A DNA stretch of 64,000 nt. Source: Domibacillus iocasae (lineage in GTDB: Bacteria > Bacillota > Bacilli > Bacillales > Domibacillaceae). Made by a program: the position numbers and the translations under genes. The notes beneath the pieces are model-generated. The model was given only the letters and a program-made list of their open reading frames with translations. It did not search any database and was not told the origin of the DNA. Positions 25,401 through 34,565 of the stretch are shown here, one piece after another. How positions within the stretch are numbered: position 1 is the first letter of the stretch; each line of letters begins with the position of its first letter. The DNA lies in assembly GCF_001750285.1 (NCBI RefSeq), contig NZ_MAMP01000021.1:310001-374000 (forward strand), in the 5' to 3' direction.

Positions 25401-27086
25401 ATGAAAAAAGCATTAAGTCTATTATTTAGCTGCATCTTAGTCATTACTTTACTGCCGGGCCCGGCTGGGGCAGCAGGCTTTAAAGATGTGCCCCGTGACC
25501 ACTGGGCACATGATGAAATCCGATTTTTATCAGGCAAACAGGTGATTAAAGGGTATGCGGGGGGCACATTTCAGCCGCTGAAAACGTTAACACGAAAAGA
25601 TGCAGCAATCATGGTCGTCCGGGCGCTAAAATGGCCGAAGCCGGCAAATCCTTTGGTGAAGCCAGCTGATATGAAGCCGACGATGGGCGGCTATAATGAG
25701 ATTATAGCAGCAGTGAACAAAGGATTGTTTACGCTCTCCGGAAATAAATTTAATCCAAACGGTGCGCTCAGCCGTGAAGAAATGGCGCGTGTAATCGCCG
25801 TTGCCTACAGTTATAAAGGAAAAGGCGTATCTTCGTTTAAAGATGTGGCTAAAAGCAATTCATACTATAAATACATAGACGCGATTGCGGAAAATGAGAT
25901 TACGTCCGGATATAAGGATGGCACCTTTAAACCAAAAGTGAATGTCAACCGGGCGCAATTTTCTACTTTCCTGGCACGGATTTACGGACAGCCGCTCGAA
26001 TATGCGGTAAAACAAAATGGCAAAATTATTGCGTCGTACCGGGAGGAAGAGACGGCGATTCAAAAAGCAGTGCAGACGGCAAATGCGACTGTACACCCTG
26101 TCAGCAACTCTTTAATGACGTATGCGCAGCAGCCGCAGCCGATGACGAAATCAGGCATTAAAAACGGCGTCATTATTTACAATGGAGCGGAAAACGAAAA
26201 CGGCTCATTGTTCAGCAAAGACTTTTTTAAACCGTATTTAGCTTATAAGCAAGGGAATAATTCGTATACGGGCAAAATGTTTGACTCGTTTCTAGTTATT
26301 GGACGGAAGTACAGCAGCAACGGGGAATTTGCGGAAGCGTCCGGCAATAAAGCGAACTATAAAGAATTTATGTGGTATGCGGACCGGACATTTGCAAAAG
26401 GCGGCGCTTTGGATGTGCTGAATCAGGATGCAAAAGCGCTTGGCAAAAAGCCGAATGTGTATATTTCGATTCCGTATCCGAAGCGCGGAGAAGCCATTGT
26501 ACTGTCAAATGGAAAGAGTGTAAAGAACACATTGGCAGAGCGGCAAAAGCTTGTGAATGCCTATCGGCAGCAAGTAGAAGCAAAATGGAAATCATCCGGC
26601 TATACGAACTTAACCTTTAAAGGATACTACTGGCTGAATGAAACGGTTATTTCGCTTGAAGATGAGCAGCTTGTTGAACAAACAGCCACAGCGATTCATA
26701 AAACGGGAAAAACATTTATTTATTCCCCGCATGCCACTTCGACTAATTTTGAAAACTGGCAGACATACGGCTTTGACGCAGCATATTTGCAGCCAAATGC
26801 GTTTCGTTTAACGTTGAACGATACAGAAGCGCGCCTTCATAAAGCGTTTCTCCGGGCACAGGTGAACGGCAGCGGCATTAATATTGAAATTGACTCGTAC
26901 TCCCCGCATCAAATGGGGAGCGGAGCGGTGAATTTCAGGGATTATCTAGAGATGGCTGCCCGCTATCGCCTGCCGGGTCAAAGCCTGATTATGTATCAGG
27001 GAACGGAGATGGTCAGCCGGATGGCAACATATAATGATCAAACATACAACAGCTTATACAAAGAACTGTATGAGATGATAAACTAA
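25401..27086 (+). CDS. SLH-domain surface protein with DUF4855 domain (copy 1)
   Basis: 561 residues: a signal peptide (MKKALSLLFSCILVITLLPG), then three SLH repeats (residues about 25-195: FKDVPRDHWAHDEIRFLSG, VTRKD/ALSRE/VNRAQ signatures) for wall anchoring, then a domain of about 340 residues of the DUF4855 type (VYISIPYPKRGEA, FKGYYWLNETV, YSPHATSTNFENWQTYGFDA). The domain looks like a catalytic barrel but its activity is not known to me. A paralogue follows at 27639. The gene is monocistronic with its own terminator. Confidence 0.85.
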   Translation: MKKALSLLFSCILVITLLPGPAGAAGFKDVPRDHWAHDEIRFLSGKQVIKGYAGGTFQPLKTLTRKDAAIMVVRALKWPKPANPLVKPADMKPTMGGYNEIIAAVNKGLFTLSGNKFNPNGALSREEMARVIAVAYSYKGKGVSSFKDVAKSNSYYKYIDAIAENEITSGYKDGTFKPKVNVNRAQFSTFLARIYGQPLEYAVKQNGKIIASYREEETAIQKAVQTANATVHPVSNSLMTYAQQPQPMTKSGIKNGVIIYNGAENENGSLFSKDFFKPYLAYKQGNNSYTGKMFDSFLVIGRKYSSNGEFAEASGNKANYKEFMWYADRTFAKGGALDVLNQDAKALGKKPNVYISIPYPKRGEAIVLSNGKSVKNTLAERQKLVNAYRQQVEAKWKSSGYTNLTFKGYYWLNETVISLEDEQLVEQTATAIHKTGKTFIYSPHATSTNFENWQTYGFDAAYLQPNAFRLTLNDTEARLHKAFLRAQVNGSGINIEIDSYSPHQMGSGAVNFRDYLEMAARYRLPGQSLIMYQGTEMVSRMATYNDQTYNSLYKELYEMIN

Positions 27087-27098
27087 TTAACTTAGCGG

Positions 27099-27152
27099 AA
27101 AGAGGCAGCTGAAACGTCAGACGTACGGGCATTTCAGCTGCCCTCTTTTTTT
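27099..27152 (+). terminator. Terminator of SLH copy 1
   Basis: AAAGAGGCAGCTGAAA pairs with TTTCAGCTGCCCTCTTT (one bulge), followed by T7. Confidence 0.8.
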
Positions 27153-27638
27153 GAGTGGATTGCGGAAATCAGCGCCTTTATTTGCCCTAAAAAGAAACAA
27201 AACTGCACGAACAGCCTTCAGGTCAAAGTAAAGCCCAAAACCAACGAGTAACGTGGATAGGCACCCAGACAGAAGGTGGCTTACTATTCAGCTTTGTATA
27301 ATAGTTACACTTGAATGAAATGCGGATATTGTCAGGAGGTTTAGTCCAGTTGCATTCATTGATATACATATTCGTGGCGTTGATTGATTTTTCATCAATC
27401 AAAAAGTTGAATAGGAATAAATTAATTAAAATATAATAACCAGCAATCTAGGAAAAATGTCATTTTTTTATAGTGAATATACGTTAAAAAATCTACGTTG
27501 TGAAAAATATTGAAAGAAAAGATTGAAAACTTTATAACATTTACGCCAATAATTTGAAAAAAATATAATTTTTTAATTATTAACGAAAACGCTATGGTAA
27601 ACTAAATGTAACAAACTTGTCATACATAGGAGGAAAGA
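27153..27638. other. Intergenic region between SLH paralogues
   Basis: No gene found. TTGATTGAT/ATCAATCAA near 27381-27403 is a perfect 9-bp hairpin without a T run. The 150 bases before the next gene are very A+T-rich and must hold its promoter. Confidence 0.4.
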
Positions 27639-29435
27639 ATGAAATTTAAAAAGGTGTTGTTTAGTTTAGCCGCGGTCAGTTTAATTGGTACTTCCATCCA
27701 GCCGTTGTCTGCAGATGCGGCAAGGTATTCGGATGTTTCATATAAATATTGGGCATATAAAGATATTCAATTTCTTTCATCTCATAAAATTATTGGCGGA
27801 TATGGGGATGGGTCTTTTAGGCCGGGGTATACCATTACACGAAAAGATGCAGCTGTTATGTTGAAGCGTGTGCTTGACCCGATTGAACCAGTGATTGATG
27901 ATATTGAAAAAACAGAAGCTGCACAGGCTCAGGAAGATGAAGCGGAAACGCCTGAAGTGCCTGGTGACATCCCTGAAGAACCCGAAGAACCTGAAGTACC
28001 GGTTGATCCGGATGGCATTTTGGACATGACAGAAAAATCCCCAGGGTTCGAAGCGGTTAAATCCGCTGTGGATGCGGGCCTTCTTTCGCTAAAAGATGGT
28101 GCATTTTTGCCCAATGAATCGCTGACACGTGATGAAATGGCAAAGGCTCTTGCCGCAGCTTTTGTCTTTAAAGGAACTGAAACATCTTCATTCACGGACG
28201 TTCCAGTGGAAGATCCATATTATGAAGCAATTGATGCCATTGCTTACCGGAATATTACAACAGGATATAATGACGGTACATTCCGTCCGCTTGAAAAGGT
28301 AACACGCGCGCAGTTCAGCGCCTTTTTATCACGTGTTTTCCAGCAGCCGCTCAGCTATGAAGTAAGAGCGAATGGACAAGTGATGGAGACTGTTTCAACG
28401 ATTGAGGAAGCATTTGTGCGGGCTGAACAATATACAAACGGCACCATTCATCCGACCAGCAATAAGTATAAATCGTTTTCCCAAGAACTAGCTTCTGAAG
28501 ATAAAACCGGTATTAAAAGCGGTGTGCTTATGTACAATGGCATGGAGCGGAAAGCTGATTTTACGCCGGAGTTTTTCAATCATTATTTAAGTTATACAAC
28601 GCCGGAAGGCAAAGAGATGAGCATGTTTGATACGTTTATCGCCCTTGGCCGCACGTATGACGGCGGTGAACTCGTTGAATCGCCTAAAAATAACGCCAAT
28701 TATGCAGACTGGCAGGCATATATTGACCGCACGTTCTCAGAAAAGGGCTTGCTGCAGAATTTAGATAAAGCAGCGGAAGCGAAAGGCCAAAAAGCGAATG
28801 TGTATATTTCGATCCCGTATCCGAAGCACAACGGTTCATTTATTGATTTAAATGGCCGGGAACTTGCGAACAGCGTCTATTCGCGTTATGACATTGTGAA
28901 CTGGTATATGAGACAGGTAGAGAAAACATGGGATCAATATAATTTTTCTAACATCACATTTAAAGGATACTATTGGATGAATGAAACAGTCAGAGTTGAA
29001 GACGATGGACTGCTTCTTTCAACGATTTCACAAAAAATTCACCAGCAAAATAAGTTTTTAATTTATGCGCCGCATGCAACATCAACGAATTTTCACAATT
29101 GGAAGTCATACGGATTTGACGCGGCATTCTTACAGCCAAATGCATTTCGTTTTAATGTAAATAATAAAGTGGAGCGTCTTCATAAAGCATTTGTGAATGC
29201 TCAGTTGTATGGAACAGGCATTACGATGGAAATTGATTCTTATGGCTTAGCTCAAGCGTCTGAGGGTGTTGAAACCTTTACGCTGTATACAGACTTTGCA
29301 AAGCGTTACGGACTAGATGAAAAAGGGATGATTTTTTATCAAGGCGTTAATATGGTTGAACGAATGGCCACATATGACAGCCCAATTTTTCAAACGTGGC
29401 ACCGACAATTGACCTCGACCTTTTTCAGTGAATGA
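27639..29435 (+). CDS. SLH-domain surface protein with DUF4855 domain (copy 2)
   Basis: 598 residues with the architecture of copy 1: a signal peptide (MKFKKVLFSLAAVSLIGTS), SLH repeats, and a DUF4855-type domain sharing VYISIPYPKHNGS, FKGYYWMNETV and PHATSTNFHNWKSYGFDAAF. It differs by an acidic, proline-rich insert between SLH 1 and 2 (residues about 90-128: EEPEEPEVPVDPDG). Copy 1 and copy 2 are clear tandem paralogues separated by only 550 bases. ATG 27639 follows AGGAGGAAAG. Confidence 0.85.
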   Translation: MKFKKVLFSLAAVSLIGTSIQPLSADAARYSDVSYKYWAYKDIQFLSSHKIIGGYGDGSFRPGYTITRKDAAVMLKRVLDPIEPVIDDIEKTEAAQAQEDEAETPEVPGDIPEEPEEPEVPVDPDGILDMTEKSPGFEAVKSAVDAGLLSLKDGAFLPNESLTRDEMAKALAAAFVFKGTETSSFTDVPVEDPYYEAIDAIAYRNITTGYNDGTFRPLEKVTRAQFSAFLSRVFQQPLSYEVRANGQVMETVSTIEEAFVRAEQYTNGTIHPTSNKYKSFSQELASEDKTGIKSGVLMYNGMERKADFTPEFFNHYLSYTTPEGKEMSMFDTFIALGRTYDGGELVESPKNNANYADWQAYIDRTFSEKGLLQNLDKAAEAKGQKANVYISIPYPKHNGSFIDLNGRELANSVYSRYDIVNWYMRQVEKTWDQYNFSNITFKGYYWMNETVRVEDDGLLLSTISQKIHQQNKFLIYAPHATSTNFHNWKSYGFDAAFLQPNAFRFNVNNKVERLHKAFVNAQLYGTGITMEIDSYGLAQASEGVETFTLYTDFAKRYGLDEKGMIFYQGVNMVERMATYDSPIFQTWHRQLTSTFFSE

Positions 29436-29436
29436 C

Positions 29437-29475
29437 AAAGAAAAAACTGCGATGAAGCAGTTTTTTCTTTTTTTT
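29437..29475 (+). terminator. Terminator of SLH copy 2
   Basis: AAAGAAAAAACTGC and GCAGTTTTTTCTTT form a perfect 14-bp stem followed by a T run. Confidence 0.85.
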
Positions 29476-29556
29476 GATCGATGCACGCTTATTATTTTTC
29501 TGATACAATGTTGTGAGTGTGTTTTAAAGACGAAAAGGAAAGGATAGCTTACTAGA

Positions 29557-31020
29557 ATGAATAATCGAATCTCATACAGCATTGCGGGTGCGGCCGCCGC
29601 CTTGTTCTTCCTTGCGGCTGCTATTCCTTCGACTATATTAGCGTTTGCCATTTCAGTTGTTGTGGCAGCCATTGCTTTTTTGCGTCCAAAAGAAGGATTA
29701 TTATCAATTCTTATTTATTTCCCGATGCGTTCCTTTTTGACGGAAATGTCACCTGGCCTGAAAATGGCAGGTGATCTCATTATTATCGCCATTACACTGC
29801 GCGTGCTTTGGGATACACGGCGCGATGTTCGTTCTTGGTTTCACTTTCATGCATTTGAATACGGATTTTTCGTGTTTTTGCTGATTGGATCGGTTTCAGC
29901 TTTTTTGACCGGTGTTGAACCGGCTGCGATTATTTTCCAGCTGCGCGCATTTGTCATTACGTATCTGGTCTTTTATGCAGCGAAACGACTTGATCTGACA
30001 AAAGAAGACATCATCAGCTTCTTGTGGGTGACGACGGCAACAGCGATGTTGCTTGTTGTACAAGGGTTAGTTGAAAAGTTATCCGTCCGGACGTGGATGA
30101 TGCCGGAAGCGTGGGTAAATCGGGCATTGTCGCCAAATAATCGGGTACGTGTTTATGGATGGCTCAACAATCCAAATGTCCTTTCCGTTTATTTGACAAT
30201 TGCCTTTATGTGCGCCCTTTATTTACGTTCAATGGTTACATCCAAGTGGCTGAAGGTGGCGCTCTTTATCAGTGCTGTTCTGATGATGGGCGTGTGGACA
30301 TTAACTTATTCACGGGGTACATGGATTGGCTTTGCAATTGGGTTTATCGTTTTTATTATCCTTTCGCGCAATTGGCGGTCGACAGTATTGGCCCTCACCG
30401 CAATTGTGCTTGGAGCAGTCGTTGTCAGTGTGCCGGTTACATCGGCGTCGCGGTATATTGAAGCCAATATTATAAACGATGTGCCGCGTACAGGAACAAT
30501 TTCGGACAATGACACCTCGGAAGACGTTTCTTATGAAAGTAAACGTATTAAAGAAACGTTTGAATTAAGCACGGTTGAACTGAGTCAGCAAACTGGACGC
30601 CTGTTTGTTGTGAATAAAGGCTTCGAAATTTTCAAGGATCATCCTGTCATCGGGACTGGGTTTGCGACGTTTGGCGATTCAGCAACAAAAAGCTACAACT
30701 CGCCTATTTATGAAAAGTATGAGATTTTGCCAAATATGTATTCAGATAATCAATATATCCAGGTCATTGCGCAGACAGGTGCACTCGGTGTTATCGCATT
30801 TGCAGCCTTTTTGCTCGGTATGCTAGGGATTTTGTGGAAAAAGCGTCATGATAATCCGATTGTCATACCGGTATTGTCGATGCTGCTCGGCATTTGTGTG
30901 TGCGGGTTATTGTACAATATTTGGGAAGATAAAACATTTACAACTTATTTCTTTTTAATAATGGCGATTATTGTTTCTTTGAAAAACCAGGGGGAAAATA
31001 TCTGGTTTCAAAAAAAGTGA
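29557..31020 (+). CDS. Wzy/WaaL-type O-antigen polymerase or ligase
   Basis: 487 residues with about twelve membrane segments and a large outer loop (about 295-395). The Wzy_C region shows YSRGTWIG in a helix and FKDHPVIGTGFATFGD in the loop, the usual signature of polymerase/ligase proteins, which join or transfer lipid-linked glycan chains. It stands alone between surface-protein genes, so its partner pathway cannot be told. A second, shorter family member is in the main EPS operon (43131-44315). Confidence 0.82.
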   Translation: MNNRISYSIAGAAAALFFLAAAIPSTILAFAISVVVAAIAFLRPKEGLLSILIYFPMRSFLTEMSPGLKMAGDLIIIAITLRVLWDTRRDVRSWFHFHAFEYGFFVFLLIGSVSAFLTGVEPAAIIFQLRAFVITYLVFYAAKRLDLTKEDIISFLWVTTATAMLLVVQGLVEKLSVRTWMMPEAWVNRALSPNNRVRVYGWLNNPNVLSVYLTIAFMCALYLRSMVTSKWLKVALFISAVLMMGVWTLTYSRGTWIGFAIGFIVFIILSRNWRSTVLALTAIVLGAVVVSVPVTSASRYIEANIINDVPRTGTISDNDTSEDVSYESKRIKETFELSTVELSQQTGRLFVVNKGFEIFKDHPVIGTGFATFGDSATKSYNSPIYEKYEILPNMYSDNQYIQVIAQTGALGVIAFAAFLLGMLGILWKKRHDNPIVIPVLSMLLGICVCGLLYNIWEDKTFTTYFFLIMAIIVSLKNQGENIWFQKK

Positions 31021-31131
31021 TTTAAAAAGCAAAGTGCGATCCTTTTGGAAAGAGTTATAAAAATTAAAAAATCTCTGTTTGTTGCGCGGCGCTGCCAGAA
31101 TTTTTCTGTGCTGATTGTCAAATATAAAATG

Positions 31132-31179
31132 AAACCTCATCATGTGCCCTTTATGCATATGATGAGGTTTTCTTTTTAT
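31132..31179 (+). terminator. Terminator after the Wzy/WaaL gene
   Basis: AAACCTCATCAT and ATGATGAGGTT form an 11-bp stem followed by TTCTTTTTATT. Confidence 0.75.
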
Positions 31180-31366
31180 TAAGGTGAATGGGCCGGCGGA
31201 GTTCTTCAATATAATTTGACACTCGTACTGATTTATCCGGACTAGCTTATTAAGAACCGGGTCATTATTATCGGATAAATGAATGGTATGAAATTCCATT
31301 AAGGCAAGTAATGTGTGATTGGAAAGTTACTGTCATTGATTTGAAAAAAATATTTTATGGACACTT

Positions 31367-31391
31367 TATTTTTGTCGAAATTCTCCGATAT
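31367..31391 (+). promoter_or_regulatory. Candidate promoter of the riboswitch-protease unit
   Basis: TATTTTTGTCGAAAT holds a perfect 0A-box core (TGTCGAA) and is identical over 15 bases to 7032-7046. TCCGATAT at 31384-31391 differs from the sigma-D -10 consensus GCCGATAT in one base, but no good TAAA -35 is seen. Confidence 0.3.
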
Positions 31392-31423
31392 ATAAGTAGG
31401 TACATAGATACGTACTTTAATTT

Positions 31424-31499
31424 GAAAAGGCAAATCTGTGGAAACGCAGAGACGCAAAGCTATAGGGGCTAAGCCGTTTGGTATGCCAGCCAGCTGTCA
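31424..31499 (+). promoter_or_regulatory. Cyclic di-GMP-I (GEMM) riboswitch upstream of the protease gene
   Basis: The core reads GGCAAAT, a stem CTGTG-GAAA-CGCAG with the GNRA loop, then GACGCAAAGC, TATAGGGGCTAAGCC and ATGCCAGCCAGCTGTC. This order (GGCAAA, GAAA tetraloop, GACGCAAAGC, GGxxCTAA, xGCCAG) is that of the GEMM-I aptamer. The closing stem ends directly before the AGGAGG of the protease gene, so control is most simply at translation initiation; no terminator is visible. Confidence 0.85.
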
Positions 31500-31515
31500 G
31501 GAGGAAATAGACATC

Positions 31516-33399
31516 ATGAAGAAAGCTGTAGCTAGTTTGTTAATCACTGGTTTAGTTATTGCTTCTTTTGGTCCGAATGCCGTGCTTGCCGTACCGGAAG
31601 AGGAACAAAAAGTTATTGTGGTATTTGATGAAAAAGTTGATAAAAAGGTGATTGCTCAAGCGGAAGGTGAGATTCACCAGGTGTTTAAGCAATTGCCGAT
31701 CGCCTCGGTAACGCTCCCGGCGGATGAAGTCCAGCAGCTGAAACGGGATGAAGATGTTGTTCGTGTAGAAAAAGATATTGTCGTCCATACTTCTGCTCAA
31801 AGGCTGGACTGGGGAATTCAAGCGACAAATGTGCCTATTTCGTGGAATGCCGGCTTGACCGGCAAAGGCGTAAAAATAGCGGTTGTGGATACAGGGATTG
31901 CAGCTCATTCTGATTTAGCGGTTGCAGGAGGTACATCTTTTGTTCCCTACACGACTTCTTATGAGGATGATGACGGGCACGGAACCCATGTCGCCGGTAT
32001 CATTGGCGCGGAAGATAATGGATTCGGTACAAAAGGTGTCGCGCCCGATGCGGACCTATATGCCGTGAAATCATTAAATAAAGACGGTTCAGGTAATTTA
32101 TCCAGCATTATAGCGGGGATTGACTGGGCGATTACGAATAAAATGAACATTATTAACTTAAGTCTCGGTACGCAGACCCATTCCGCCGCTTTTCAATCGA
32201 TGGTGGATAAAGCGTACGCCAATGGGATTCTTGTAGTCGCTGCAGCCGGAAATGATGGTTCCGTTTCGGGAATAGATGATACAGTGGATTATCCGGCACG
32301 GTACAATTCGGCGATCGCAGTTGGCGCGGTGGATGCATCCTTAAACCGTCCTTCTTTTTCATCTACAGGAAGTGCAGTGGAAATCGCGGCACCGGGTCAA
32401 AGCATTGTGGCTCCTTATTTAAATAATGGATATGCACGAATGAGCGGGACATCAATGGCTGCCCCGTATGTATCTGGGATTCTTGCTTTAATGAAGCAGG
32501 CGAACCCGGCGGCCGGTCACATTCGTCTGCGGGCAATGCTCGCAGAAGCAAGCAAGGATTTGGGACCGACTGGAAGAGATTCGTCGTTTGGGTATGGATT
32601 AATGCAGGCTTATCCGGCTCAAGCGGTTCAATCTGCTCCGGCTGTAAGTCCGGTTGCCACAAAGCTGAATGCCAATGTTTCGTCTGTTTATGCGCTGCCG
32701 GGTGAAACAAAAGCTGTTTCAATTACTGCTTCTTATGCAAACGGGCAAAAAGCAGACAGGACAAAAGAAGCCGTTTGGACATCCAGTAATCCGGATGTGG
32801 CAACAGTAGAGGGTGGTATCATCACCGTTCATCAATTTGGACGGGCTGTGATTCGAGCAGCAGAGGGCGGAAAAACGGTGAAGGTAGCTGTGGATTCAAC
32901 CGTGAGGGCGATCACTGCCAGCACTACGCGTGTAATGGGGAAACCCCAGGAGACAAAATCAGTCCAATTAACAGCCATGCTTGCGAATAGAAGCAAAGTC
33001 GATGTAACTGAAGCGGTCCAGTGGAAAACGGAAAATGATAAAGTTGCAACGGTCAATAAAGGTGCTGTAACCATTCAAAACTATGGGAAAACCTCGATTG
33101 TCGCTTCATTTGGCGGAAAAACAACCAAAATTGCTGTTGACGCAAGTGTAAAGAGCTTAACTGCCGGCACAAAAAAAGTGGCTGGAAAACCAGGCACAAG
33201 TCAAAAAACAGTCGTAACAGCTCTGTTATCAAATGGACAAAAAACCGATGTGAGTCACCTTGTTACGTGGAAAGTGCTCAATCCAAACGTAGCGGCTGTA
33301 AAAGACGGTGTTATTACGATTAAGCAGTATGGAAAAACGTACGCCACACTTTCTTTTATGGGGAAATCAGTGAATATTTTAATAGAAAGTAAAAAATAA
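31516..33399 (+). CDS. Secreted subtilisin-family (S8) protease with three Ig-like domains
   Basis: 627 residues from ATG 31516 (AGGAGG upstream). Signal peptide (MKKAVASLLITGLVIASFGP), an I9-type propeptide (about 32-95), then the S8 catalytic domain with Asp125 (VVDTGIAAH), His155 (DGHGTHVAG) and Ser313 (SGTSMAAPYVSG). Three Big_2-like repeats follow (about 400-627), each with the pattern of a W-x-S/T-x-N-x-x-V-A-T-V strand and YGK(T/A). The protease probably acts outside the cell on matrix or surface proteins. Being behind a c-di-GMP riboswitch suggests a role in biofilm build-up or release. Confidence 0.92.
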   Translation: MKKAVASLLITGLVIASFGPNAVLAVPEEEQKVIVVFDEKVDKKVIAQAEGEIHQVFKQLPIASVTLPADEVQQLKRDEDVVRVEKDIVVHTSAQRLDWGIQATNVPISWNAGLTGKGVKIAVVDTGIAAHSDLAVAGGTSFVPYTTSYEDDDGHGTHVAGIIGAEDNGFGTKGVAPDADLYAVKSLNKDGSGNLSSIIAGIDWAITNKMNIINLSLGTQTHSAAFQSMVDKAYANGILVVAAAGNDGSVSGIDDTVDYPARYNSAIAVGAVDASLNRPSFSSTGSAVEIAAPGQSIVAPYLNNGYARMSGTSMAAPYVSGILALMKQANPAAGHIRLRAMLAEASKDLGPTGRDSSFGYGLMQAYPAQAVQSAPAVSPVATKLNANVSSVYALPGETKAVSITASYANGQKADRTKEAVWTSSNPDVATVEGGIITVHQFGRAVIRAAEGGKTVKVAVDSTVRAITASTTRVMGKPQETKSVQLTAMLANRSKVDVTEAVQWKTENDKVATVNKGAVTIQNYGKTSIVASFGGKTTKIAVDASVKSLTAGTKKVAGKPGTSQKTVVTALLSNGQKTDVSHLVTWKVLNPNVAAVKDGVITIKQYGKTYATLSFMGKSVNILIESKK

Positions 33400-33446
33400 G
33401 CAAGATCCAGGACATGTTTCTTCTATTAAAAGAATAGGAGAGCACG

Positions 33447-33480
33447 CGACCCGAACTTTTTTGTGCCGGGTTGTTCTTAT
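33447..33480 (+). terminator. Weak terminator-like hairpin after the protease gene
   Basis: GACCCG and CGGGTT form a short stem with TTGTTCTTATT following. Confidence 0.4.
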
Positions 33481-33534
33481 TAATAAAAATTTCGGTATTT
33501 CAGAAACTCAAGGTATTGGCCTGCAAAACGATTA
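33481..33534 (-). pseudogene. C-terminal remnant of a SinR/SlrR-like gene
   Basis: On the minus strand an open frame ends in GQYLEFLKYRNFY and a stop, matching the last residues of the SinR/SlrR-like protein at 35590 (QKYIEFLKYRKTH). Only about 15 residues are recognisable; the helix-turn-helix part is absent. Confidence 0.4.
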
Positions 33535-33544
33535 TATTTAAAGA

Positions 33545-33582
33545 AAGTGCCCAGAAAAAATTTTTCTTCTGGGCATTTTTTG
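33545..33582. terminator. Terminator hairpin
   Basis: TGCCCAGAA and TTCTGGGCA form a perfect 9-bp stem, with A and T runs on either side. Confidence 0.7.
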
Positions 33583-33669
33583 ATTTTTTTAACTATATAA
33601 GTTGAATTAAACTTCCTGCTTTCACCGCTTCCTATCATGAAAGGATCCCTTTTTAAAAAGCGGGGTAAG

Positions 33670-33805
33670 GGTAATGAGCTGCAGGCTGGCGGCTGTGCTA
33701 ACAACGGGGGCGAAGGCTGAACCAGTCATCGCTTCGCGCTGCCCGCTTCAGCCTGTCCGCTCGTCCTGCAGGAGTCTCCGCCGCCAGCCCTCCGCCATTT
33801 CGCCT
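33670..33805. repeat. G+C-rich nested inverted-repeat element
   Basis: GGCTGGCGGC (33684-33693) pairs with GCCGCCAGCC (33780-33789), and inside it AGGCTGAA (33714-33721) pairs with TTCAGCCT (33747-33754). CTGCAGG occurs near both edges. The block is much richer in G+C than its surroundings and has no coding frame. It resembles the intergenic repetitive elements of Bacillaceae. Confidence 0.55.
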
Positions 33806-34565
33806 CTCGTTAAAAGAAGCAAGCCAAAATGATCCTTACACAAAAGAGACCGCCACAATGGGTATGAAGCTGATTTTTGTTAAACAGGCCACTTTTTAAA
33901 AGCGTGGATCAGTCACCCGGATGGCAGAAGGCAAAATGATAAGGTCAATTTATAGAGAAAATACTTCGCTGATTATTATTCTGTCCACCTGCAAAGGAAA
34001 TTATTATTGTTATTTAAGCATGGTAGTTAGTTAATTATTAGGTCTAATTTCACTGTTGATTCAGTTAACAGACTATATAATGAATATATATAACGAACAA
34101 AAATGTTTTATTTGTTCTTTTTGAAGAATTATTTATTGAGAAACGGGAGGGAAATCATATGGACTGGAACAATACTGGTGAGGACTAAAAATTCAGGTTT
34201 TAATATTGCAAGCTCCTTCACAGCAGGCTAACCGCTGTTTTTAAGAGCGCAAGTTGTGCTGAATATAATAAATAATATGATTATTACACATTTATTTGAT
34301 CGGCGTTATCGATATTTGAGAAAAGAAAAAGCGCAAAATCGGCCCATTATAGTAACACTGAAATGAAAAAAATATATTTACGATGATGTTGCACTGAATG
34401 GGAGGATATACGGGATTTTTTTAGCTAAAGATGCCGTTTGTCTTGTTTTACCAAATATGTTCTCCTTTGCGTTATGTCTAAACCAAGCGGAGTTTAGGTA
34501 TATACAAGATGCCGGGCGCACGTTGTTAAGAAAGAAAATGGCATGAGAAAAATGGAGGGATTAAG
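33806..34565. other. Long gene-free stretch with orphan promoter-like site
   Basis: No confident gene in 760 bases. ACTATATAAT (34072-34081) looks like a -10. ATAACGAAC and GTTCTTTTTGAAGAAT (34114-34129) resemble SinR half-sites, and a very good GGGAGGG site precedes a nine-codon frame (34159-34188). A roughly 55-codon open frame near 34370-34543 has no recognisable product. This may be the relic of a SinR-controlled gene. Confidence 0.35.

Noticed and set aside
31384-31391. Sigma-D promoter for the riboswitch-protease unit
   Set aside because: The -10 differs by one base from GCCGATAT, but no TAAA-type -35 lies at the right distance; kept only as a low-confidence note.
33480-33704. 74-residue minus-strand frame
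   Set aside because: It reads through a terminator hairpin; only the last 15 residues resemble SinR, so it is treated as a remnant, not a gene.
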